DNA of 64,000 nucleotides from Xanthomonas campestris pv. phormiicola. Its GTDB lineage: Bacteria; Pseudomonadota; Gammaproteobacteria; Xanthomonadales; Xanthomonadaceae. Position 1 is the stretch's first letter. The number at the start of each line of letters is the position of its first letter. The notes under the pieces were generated by a model. It saw only the letters and a list, made by a program, of their open reading frames with translations. It was not told the DNA's origin and ran no database searches. The DNA lies in the NCBI GenBank assembly GCA_025666215.1, contig CP102593.1, forward strand, positions 2,865,001 to 2,929,000. The letters run 5' to 3'. Positions 42,404-49,714 of the stretch are shown here, in pieces. The position numbers and the translations under genes are program-made.

Positions 42404-42428
42404 AAGACGCAGACCGGAGGAGGCCCGG

Positions 42429-42450
42429 GCCCGGCGGCATGCCGGGCTTT
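42429..42450 (+). terminator. Terminator of rpfF
   Basis: GCCCGGC, loop GGCAT, GCCGGGC, then TTT. It lies between the convergent rpfF and rpfC stops. Confidence 0.75.
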
Positions 42451-42453
42451 CCC

Positions 42454-44616
42454 TCAGCGCAGCTCGTTGCCGTCCTGCTGGCTGCTTTGCAGCGCCCGCA
42501 GGTCCAGCGCTTCCCTGCCCTCGGTCAGGCTGGCATTGAGCGTGGCCAGGCATTGCCGCCATTCGCTGCGCATCTGCCAATCCGCCATCCGCATCAGTTC
42601 GCCGCCAAGGTTGGCCATCTTCACCAGCCCCAGGTTGCTCGCCACGCCCTTTACCGCGTGCGCATGTTCGCGCAACCGCTCCCAATTCTCGGACTCGCCC
42701 GCCACCTGCATTCCGCCCAGGCAGCCATCGGCATCGTTGAGGCACTGGGAAATGAATTCCCGCTCGAATCCTTCGCCCATGCCCAGACCGGCCAGTTCGT
42801 CGAGCACGGACGAATCCAGCACACCCTCCTTGGCAAACCGCGATTGCGGTTCGGTCGGGCGCAACCTGCCGTCCGTGGCGATATCCGTCAGCGTGTCCAG
42901 CAGCCGCGAGGCCACTACCGGCTTGGCCAGGAACCTATGTGCGCCAGCCTGTTCGCAGCGGTGAATCGACTCCGGCGTGACGTCCGCGCTGAGCACCACG
43001 ACCGGCGTGCGCGAGCGGCCGGCCTGCATGATCCGCAAGTGCTTGAGCATGTCCAGGCCGCTCATCCCCGGCATGTGCAGATCGACGATGACGGCATCGA
43101 AATCGGTTTCGGCAAGCGCATCGAGCACCGCTTCCGCGCCATCGAGACAGATCGCGCGATGGCCGGCCTTCTGCAGCAGGCGCTGCAGCACCATGCGGTT
43201 GGCCGCATGATCGTCGGCGACCAGGATGCGCATGCTGCGCACCCGCGCACGATGGCGCAGGAACGGATCCGTGAACGCGATGATGTTGCCGCTCGGCGAC
43301 GGCTCTTCTTCGCTTGCGCCATCCCGAGCGTTGCTGGACAGCGGCGCGGCGGCGGCCGCGGCCTCGAACGGCAGCTCGAACCAGAAACGGCTCCCGCGCG
43401 GAGGACTCTCCTGGTAGCCTATGCTGCCGCCCATCGCTTCGACCAGGCCCTTGGCGATCGTGGTTCCCAGGCCGGTGCCTTCGTAGCGCCGGGACAGGCC
43501 CACGTCTGCCTGCTCGAAGGCCTCGAACAGGCGCGGGCGCATCGCGGGCGGCACGCCGATCCCCGTGTCGACGATGTCGAAACTCAACCGGAACGGCTCG
43601 CCGGCGTCGTTGCGCTGTATCCGGACATGGATGTCCACCCGCCCCATGTTGGTGAACTTGATCGCGTTGCCGGCCAGATTCAACAGGATCTGCCGCAGGT
43701 GCCCCGAATCGCCACGCACATGGTCTGGCACATCGGCCGCGACCTCCAGGTGATAGCCCAGCGCCTTGGCGCGCGCCTGCGGCTGCAGGATCAAGCCGAT
43801 CTGCGCCAGCGTGTCGCGCAACGAGAAATCGTGTTTCTCGGTGCGGATCTTGCCCGCCTCGATGGCAGAAATATCCAGCACCTCTTCCACCAGGGACAGC
43901 AGACTGCGCGCGGACGCCTGGATGGTGCCGACGCACTCGCGCTGTTCCGCGTCCAGCTTGGTGGTGGCCAGGACTTCGGTCATGCCGGACAACCCGTTCA
44001 ACGGGGTCCGGAACTCATGGCTCATGTTGGCAAGGAATCGGCTCTTGGCTTCGCTGGCGCGCCGCGCCTCCGCAGTCGCCTGGGTCAACTGCCGCAGCAG
44101 CCCCGACAGATACATGGGAATGGCCATCAGACCGGCCCACAGCCCGGCGCTCAGCGTGATGTTCTCGCGCCAGTAGCCATTGAGCAGGACCACGCAACCG
44201 AAACTGATGCAGGCGGACACCACGGCGCCGATCAGATAGCGGTTTCCGTAGCGAAGGCCATTGCCGACCGTGACCCACATGATGATGACGTAAAGCCAGG
44301 CCAGCGGTTCTCCCTGCAGGATCATCGCCACCGTCATCAGGCCATAGTCGGTCACCATGCCGATGACGCGCCGAACGTTCGACTTGCCTGGCCGCGCCAG
44401 AATCGCGGCGAACAGCGCCAGACCGACAAAGACGCCGACGCCACTCATCAGCACCGATGTCAGGTACACCTCGGGCGCGAGCTGACCCAGCTTTTCGGCG
44501 ATCGTCATGCAGACGATGATGCACAGGAAGATGCCGACCCGGATCAGCGTCTGCCCGTGTTCGGTGTCCGTGCGTTGTCGCAAGCGGGCCCTGATCCATT
44601 CCAGCAGCGGTTTCAC
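42454..44616 (-). CDS. rpfC: RpfC hybrid sensor kinase for DSF
   Basis: 720 residues. Inner-membrane DSF receptor. About five membrane helices in the first 175 residues are followed by the histidine kinase with phospho-acceptor H200 in 'LANMSHEFRTPLNGLSG'. ATPase boxes follow ('LAGNAIKFT', 'DTGIGVPP', 'GTGLGTTIAKGL'), then a receiver domain with 'VIVDLHMPGMSG' (about residue 510) and an HPt domain with 'HAHAVKG' (about 655). RpfC also binds and restrains RpfF at low signal (published knowledge). The start is GTG, overlapping the rpfG stop as GTGA, which gives tight coupling. In X. campestris rpfH lies between the two genes; here it is absent. The N-terminus lines up with that of known RpfC from the GTG. 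Confidence 0.96.
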   Translation of the reverse strand: MKPLLEWIRARLRQRTDTEHGQTLIRVGIFLCIIVCMTIAEKLGQLAPEVYLTSVLMSGVGVFVGLALFAAILARPGKSNVRRVIGMVTDYGLMTVAMILQGEPLAWLYVIIMWVTVGNGLRYGNRYLIGAVVSACISFGCVVLLNGYWRENITLSAGLWAGLMAIPMYLSGLLRQLTQATAEARRASEAKSRFLANMSHEFRTPLNGLSGMTEVLATTKLDAEQRECVGTIQASARSLLSLVEEVLDISAIEAGKIRTEKHDFSLRDTLAQIGLILQPQARAKALGYHLEVAADVPDHVRGDSGHLRQILLNLAGNAIKFTNMGRVDIHVRIQRNDAGEPFRLSFDIVDTGIGVPPAMRPRLFEAFEQADVGLSRRYEGTGLGTTIAKGLVEAMGGSIGYQESPPRGSRFWFELPFEAAAAAAPLSSNARDGASEEEPSPSGNIIAFTDPFLRHRARVRSMRILVADDHAANRMVLQRLLQKAGHRAICLDGAEAVLDALAETDFDAVIVDLHMPGMSGLDMLKHLRIMQAGRSRTPVVVLSADVTPESIHRCEQAGAHRFLAKPVVASRLLDTLTDIATDGRLRPTEPQSRFAKEGVLDSSVLDELAGLGMGEGFEREFISQCLNDADGCLGGMQVAGESENWERLREHAHAVKGVASNLGLVKMANLGGELMRMADWQMRSEWRQCLATLNASLTEGREALDLRALQSSQQDGNELR

Positions 44617-45755
44617 AGCGCGACCCCCGGCCGGACCGACGCGCTCGAGAACTTTTCGCAGATCAGATGCAACTGCTCGCGCCCGCGGAACAGCGCGTCC
44701 ACGCAGCGCGGGTCGAACAGGCGGCCGCGTTGCGCGTAGAGATAGGCGAGGGTCGCATCCATGGTCCAGGCTTCCTTGTAGGGACGCGGCGAGATCAGCG
44801 CGTCGAAGACGTCGGCGACCGCCACGATCCGCGCCTCCAGCGGGATCGCTTCGCCGACCAGTCCGTCGGGGTATCCGCTGCCATCGTAACGCTCATGGTG
44901 GCGCAGCGCGATCAGCGCGCCGACCTGGATGAAGCGGTTCTGGCTGCCGCTGAGCAGTTCGTAGCCGATGCGCGGGTGCATGCGCATCACCGCCATCTCT
45001 TCCTCGTTGAGCTTGCCGGGCTTGAGCAGCACGGCATCGGGAATGGCGATCTTGCCCATGTCGTGCAGGCTGGCGGCCATCTCGATGACCCGCACCTCGT
45101 CCTCGGACAGGCCCAGCTGCTCGGCGATCAGGCCGGCCACGTGCGCCATGCGCTCCAGGTAGGCGCTGGTCCCGGCATCGCGGTACTCGATCGCCCGCGC
45201 CAGCCGCGACAGCGTCTCGCGCTCGCGTTCCTCGACCTCGCGCATGCTCGCCAGCAGGCGCTGTTCCAGCGACATCGCGCGCTGCTTGATGTTCTCGCTC
45301 TGCAGCCGCAGCTGCAGCAGGTTGTGGCAACGCGCGCGCAGTTCGCGCGGGCGGATCGGCTTGACCAGGAAGTCGATGATCCCGGCTTCCAGCGCGGCCT
45401 GGCGGATCGGCTCGTCGCCGACCACGGTGATCAGGATGATCGGAATGTCGCGGTGCTTGGGCAGGCGCCGCAGCCGTCGCGCGAATTCCAGCCCGTCCAT
45501 GCCGGGCATGCGGTAGTCGAGCAGCAACAGGTCGACCTTGCCGGCCTCGCACCAGGCCAGCGCGGCCTGCGAGTCGCCGAAGTCGCGCACGGTGAGTTCC
45601 GGGGCGATGTCCTCGATCACGTGGCGCAACATCGTGCGCGCGGACGTCTGATCATCGACGATGACGATGTTCAAACGATTGTCCGCCCCCTGCGCCCAGT
45701 CTGGGCGCTCGCTGCTGGAGGATAGTCCGGACAGACTCATGCTGGCATCTTGCAT
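44613..45755 (-). CDS. rpfG: RpfG response regulator, HD-GYP c-di-GMP phosphodiesterase
   Basis: 380 residues. It receives phosphate from RpfC and hydrolyses c-di-GMP. The receiver domain has phospho-acceptor D80 in 'LLLLDYRMPGMDG', followed by a coiled linker, then the HD-GYP domain with 'AASLHDMGKIAIPD' (HD) and 'ERYDGSGYPDGL' (GYP), both complete. In Xanthomonas, RpfG also contacts GGDEF proteins through the GYP motif (published knowledge). Start at 45755; an internal ATG five codons later is an alternative. It is the first gene of the rpfG-rpfC operon. The 169-base gap to lysS shows nothing else I can name. Confidence 0.97.
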   Translation of the reverse strand: MQDASMSLSGLSSSSERPDWAQGADNRLNIVIVDDQTSARTMLRHVIEDIAPELTVRDFGDSQAALAWCEAGKVDLLLLDYRMPGMDGLEFARRLRRLPKHRDIPIILITVVGDEPIRQAALEAGIIDFLVKPIRPRELRARCHNLLQLRLQSENIKQRAMSLEQRLLASMREVEERERETLSRLARAIEYRDAGTSAYLERMAHVAGLIAEQLGLSEDEVRVIEMAASLHDMGKIAIPDAVLLKPGKLNEEEMAVMRMHPRIGYELLSGSQNRFIQVGALIALRHHERYDGSGYPDGLVGEAIPLEARIVAVADVFDALISPRPYKEAWTMDATLAYLYAQRGRLFDPRCVDALFRGREQLHLICEKFSSASVRPGVAL

Positions 45756-45924
45756 CTGCGATCCTCTCGCCCACGGGCCTCGGGCTGTTGAGACAACAAC
45801 GGGAAACGCTCCGGCGCCGGCCGCGCCGACCCAACCGCCTCACTTCCGCTTGCTTGCCTACCGCTTGCTTGCCGACGCCCGATACGAGAACCCCACGCCA
45901 AGGCCACCGCCGCCTTCGGCTAGA

Positions 45925-47442
45925 TTAAGCCTCCGGACGCATATACGGGAACAGCAGCACGTCACGGATCGAATTGCTGCCGGTCAGCAACATTACCAGC
46001 CGATCGATGCCGATGCCCAGGCCGCCGGTGGGCGGCAGGCCGATCTCCAGGGCCCGGATGTAGTCGGCATCGAAGTGCATGGCCTCGTCGTCGCCGCCCT
46101 CCTTCGCCGCCACCTGGGCCTGGAAGCGGGCCGCCTGGTCTTCCGGATCGTTGAGCTCGGAGAAGCCGTTGGCGATCTCCTTGCCGTTGATGAACAGCTC
46201 GAAACGGTCGGTATAGCCCGGTTCGGTGTCGCTGGAACGGGCCAGCGGCGACACCTCGACCGGGTGGTCGGTGATGAAGGTCGGCTGGATCAGGGTGTGC
46301 TCGACGGTGGCCTCGAAGATCTCCAGCAGCAGCTTGCCCCAGCCGTAGGACGGCTTGGTGCGGATCTTCAGCCGCTCGCAGTGGCGCAGCAGCGCGTCGC
46401 GGTCGGTGCAGTCGGCGGCGCTGATCTGCGGGTTGTGGTGGCGCACCGCCTCGTCCATGCGCCAGCGGCGGAACGCCGGGGCCAGGTCGATGTCGGCGCC
46501 GTCCCAGTGCACCTGGGTGGTGCCGAGCACCTCCTGGGCCACGTCGCGGATCACACTCTCGGTCAGGTCCATCACCTCGTGGTACGTGGCGTAGGCCTCG
46601 TACAGCTCCATCATGGTGAATTCGGGATTATGCCGGGTGCTGACCCCTTCGTTGCGGAAATTGCGGTTGATCTCGTAGACCCGTTCCAGGCCGCCGACCA
46701 CCAGCCGCTTCAGGTACAGCTCCGGCGCCACGCGCAGGTACAGGTCCAGGTCCAGCGCGTTGTGGTGGGTGGTGAACGGCTTGGCGGTGGCGCCACCGGG
46801 GATGTAATGCATCATCGGCGTCTCCACTTCCAGGAAGCGGCGCGCGTCCAGCCAGGCGCGCATCGCGCGGATGATCTTGGAGCGCTTGACGAACACCTCG
46901 CGCGCCTCCGGCGACACGATCAGGTCCACGTAGCGCTGGCGGTAGCGCTGCTCCACGTCGGACAGGCCGTGCCACTTGTCCGGCAGCGGACGCAGCGCCT
47001 TGGTCAGCAGCCGCAGCGCGCTGGCCCGGACCGACAGCTCGCCGGTCTTGGTGCGGGTCAGGCCGCCTTCCACGCCGATGATGTCGCCGATGTCCCAGCC
47101 CTTGAACGCGTCGTAGGCCGGGCCCAGCGCATTGGCCTGCAGGAACAGCTGGATGCGCCCGGACTCGTCCTGCAGCTGCACGAAGCTGGCCTTGCCCATC
47201 ACCCGCTTGGCCAGCAGGCGCCCGGCCAGGCGCAGGCTGCGGCCCTCGGCCTCCAGCGCCTCGGCGCTCCAGCGCTCGGCGTCGGCGAACTCGGCCTGCA
47301 GGTCGCCGGCGTAATCGTTGCGGCGGAAATCGTTCGGATAGGCCACGCCCTGCGCGCGCAACGCTCCCAGCTTGGCGCGGCGTTCGGCGATGAGGCCGTT
47401 CTCGTCGACGGGAAGGGACGGCGCGGGGGTCTGCTCGGTCAT
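45925..47442 (-). CDS. lysS: Lysyl-tRNA synthetase (class II)
   Basis: 505 residues. Attaches lysine to tRNA-Lys. The N-terminal OB-fold anticodon-binding domain (about 60-170) is followed by the class II catalytic core: '[19 protein letters not shown]' (motif 2) and '[14 protein letters not shown]' (motif 3). It ends '[10 protein letters not shown]', typical of LysS. It lies 96 bases after prfB on the same strand, as in many proteobacteria where prfB and lysS form one transcript. Confidence 0.97.
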   Translation of the reverse strand: MTEQTPAPSLPVDENGLIAERRAKLGALRAQGVAYPNDFRRNDYAGDLQAEFADAERWSAEALEAEGRSLRLAGRLLAKRVMGKASFVQLQDESGRIQLFLQANALGPAYDAFKGWDIGDIIGVEGGLTRTKTGELSVRASALRLLTKALRPLPDKWHGLSDVEQRYRQRYVDLIVSPEAREVFVKRSKIIRAMRAWLDARRFLEVETPMMHYIPGGATAKPFTTHHNALDLDLYLRVAPELYLKRLVVGGLERVYEINRNFRNEGVSTRHNPEFTMMELYEAYATYHEVMDLTESVIRDVAQEVLGTTQVHWDGADIDLAPAFRRWRMDEAVRHHNPQISAADCTDRDALLRHCERLKIRTKPSYGWGKLLLEIFEATVEHTLIQPTFITDHPVEVSPLARSSDTEPGYTDRFELFINGKEIANGFSELNDPEDQAARFQAQVAAKEGGDDEAMHFDADYIRALEIGLPPTGGLGIGIDRLVMLLTGSNSIRDVLLFPYMRPEA

Positions 47443-47538
47443 GGGAATGGGTACGCGGAGAAGAAGGGAGAGGATGCAGCAGATGCGGGGGCTGCGGGGC
47501 GGAGCCGGCCCCCGCCGCGGCGGGCGCAGGCCGCCGGT

Positions 47539-48664
47539 TCAGGCGTCGCTGCGTTTGGCGCCGACTTCCAGGCCGGACTTGAGGCTGGCCTCGACGAATT
47601 CGTCCAGGTCGCCGTCGAGCACCTTCTGCGTGTCGGTGCGCTCGATGCCGGTGCGCAGGTCCTTGATCCGGCTCTGGTCGAGCACGTAGTTGCGGATCTG
47701 GCTGCCCCAGCCGATGTCCGACTTGGTCGCCTCGACCGCATCGCGCTCGGCGTTGCGCTTCTGGATCTCCAGTTCGTACAGCTTGGCGGCGAGCATCTTC
47801 ATCGCGTTGTCGCGGTTCTGGTGCTGGCTGCGCCCGGTCTGGCAGGCGACCACGATGCCGGTCGGCACGTGGGTGATGCGCACCGCCGACTCGGTCTTGT
47901 TGACGTGCTGGCCGCCGGCGCCGGAGGAGCGGTAGACGTCGGTCTTCAGGTCGGCCGGGTTGATGTCGATGTCGATGTTGTCGTCCACCTCCGGCGACAC
48001 GAACACCGAGGTGAAGCTGGTGTGGCGGCGGTTGTCCGAGTCGAACGGCGACTTGCGCACCAGCCGGTGCACGCCGGTCTCGGTCTTCAGCCAGCCGTAG
48101 GCGAAATCGCCTTCCACGCGCAGCGTGGCCGACTTGATCCCGGCCACTTCGCCACCGGAGACTTCCATCAGCTCGGTCTTCCAGCCGCGCGACTCGCACC
48201 AGCGCAGGTACATGCGCAGCAGGATTTCGGCCCAGTCCTGGGCCTCGGTGCCGCCGGCCCCGGCCTGGATGTCGACGAACGCATTGCTGGCGTCCATCTG
48301 TCCGGAGAACATGCGCTGGAATTCCAGCTTCTCCACGTGCGCCTGGAAGCGTTCGACGTCGGCGACCACCGCCAGCGCGGTGTCCTCGTCGTCCTCGCTC
48401 TCGGCCAGCTCCAGGAATTCCAGCGCCTCGTTCAGCCCGTCGAGCACGCTGGCGATGCCGCCGACGGTCTTCTCCAGGTTGGCGCGTTCGCGGCCCAGGC
48501 CCTGGGCGCGCTCGGGGTCGTTCCAGACGTCGGGGCTTTCGAGCTCCCGGGTCACTTCCTCCAGGCGTTCTTTCTTGACGTCGTAGTCAAAGAAACCCCC
48601 GGAGCGACAGCACCCGATCGGACAGATCGGCGATGCGGTGGCGGATGGGATTGAGTTCGATCAT
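47539..48664 (-). CDS. prfB: Peptide chain release factor 2, with programmed +1 frameshift
   Basis: RF2 recognises UGA and UAA. The start ATG at 48664 encodes 25 residues ('[19 protein letters not shown]' and on) before an in-frame TGA at 48589-48587. A +1 shift skips base 48589 and continues at 48588 to the stop at 47539, giving about 374 residues in all. The shift site reads CTT-TGA-C, preceded by a CGGGGG internal Shine-Dalgarno-like stretch, exactly as in E. coli and also at codon 26. The long frame carries '[13 protein letters not shown]' (SPF stop-codon recognition) and '[16 protein letters not shown]' (GGQ catalysis). Low RF2 raises shifting and restores supply: autoregulation. Upstream of lysS. 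Confidence 0.96.
48586..48600 (-). promoter_or_regulatory. prfB programmed +1 frameshift site
   Basis: Minus-strand reading: GGGGG, TTT, CTT, TGA, C. The TGA is codon 26 of the zero frame. The tRNA on CTT slips one base forward when RF2 is scarce. Confidence 0.95.
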
Positions 48665-48766
48665 GGCGGCATTCCGGCAAACGGCAAACAAGAGCGCGAT
48701 TCTAGCAATTCCGGCCGCCGCGCCACAGCGCGCGCGCTGCCGCGCCCGGGCCGGGCAGCACCTCGC

Positions 48767-49663
48767 TCACTCGGCGATCGCCGCTTCGCCCTCCCCGGCC
48801 GCCGTGCGCAGGGCGGCGCGGTAGCGGCGGCTGCACGGCACATGGCTGCCGTCGCGCAGGTGCACGCGCGCCTCGCCGGCCTCCAGCGGCTCGATCGAGA
48901 CCACGCAACCCAGGTTGACGATGTAGCTGCGGTGGATGCGCACGAACACCGCCGGGTCGAGCCTGGCCTCGATCGCGGCCATGGTGCTGCGCAGCGGATA
49001 GTCGTGGCCGCGCACGCGCAGGTTGACGTAGTTGCCCGAGGCCTGCAGCCATTCGATGTCGGCGGCGGCGACCAGGAACTCGCGGCCGAGCTTGCGCACC
49101 AGGAACCGCTCCGGGCGCTCCAGCGACTCCACCGGCGGGCCTTCGTCGGGCGCGCCGAGCAGGGCCGCCTCGCCCTGCCAGCGGCGCAGCAGGAAGCGGT
49201 ACATCTCCACGCACAGCAGCATCGAGGCCAGGCTGCGCACGTCCTTCAGGTATTCGTAGGCCAGCCCCTGCGGCCACGGGCCGAAGTCGTAGTGCTGGCC
49301 CTGCAGCCGGTACACCACGCTGCGGATCGCGACCATGCCCAGCACGTGCAGCACCGACAGCGCGACGCTGCCCAGCAGATAGGCCGGCAGCCGCTGCCGC
49401 CAGTTGTCCCAATGCAGCGGATAGCGCCGGGTCAGCAGCACCAGCAGCGGCACGATCAGCAGCAACACCAGATTGCTGGACCATTCCCACAGCGCCGGCT
49501 CCCAGGCGGCGAAGTGCAGCCCGCTGCGGCGGATGTCCATCAACACGGTAATGCTGTTGGCGCTGCCGTTGACCAGGGTCAGCGCGACCCAGAAGCCGAT
49601 CTCGAAGCTGCGGCGCCACGGCAGGAAACGGGCGTAGACGCTGGTGGCGGGCGATCCGGACAT
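48767..49663 (-). CDS. rpfD: RpfD, membrane-linked LytTR regulator
   Basis: 298 residues from the ATG at 49663. The N-terminal half carries about four membrane helices (roughly 20-165, for example 'NLVLLLIVPLLVLLT'). The C-terminal 100 residues form a LytTR DNA-binding domain ('EWLQASGNYVNLRVRGHDYP', 'FVRIHRSYIVNLG', 'GSHVPCSRRYRAAL'). Its place between prfB and the gene next to recJ is that of rpfD in X. campestris. There is no receiver domain, so it is not a classical response regulator; the membrane part may sense a signal directly (inference). Targets are unknown. Confidence 0.88.
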   Translation of the reverse strand: MSGSPATSVYARFLPWRRSFEIGFWVALTLVNGSANSITVLMDIRRSGLHFAAWEPALWEWSSNLVLLLIVPLLVLLTRRYPLHWDNWRQRLPAYLLGSVALSVLHVLGMVAIRSVVYRLQGQHYDFGPWPQGLAYEYLKDVRSLASMLLCVEMYRFLLRRWQGEAALLGAPDEGPPVESLERPERFLVRKLGREFLVAAADIEWLQASGNYVNLRVRGHDYPLRSTMAAIEARLDPAVFVRIHRSYIVNLGCVVSIEPLEAGEARVHLRDGSHVPCSRRYRAALRTAAGEGEAAIAE

Positions 49664-49714
49664 GGCGCATTTTAGCGCGCCGGCCACTCGGCAATGGCCG
49701 GCGCGCGGACGGCC

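Noticed and set aside
48587..48589. In-frame TGA as evidence that prfB is a pseudogene
   Set aside because: It is the programmed frameshift stop at codon 26, in the exact known context.
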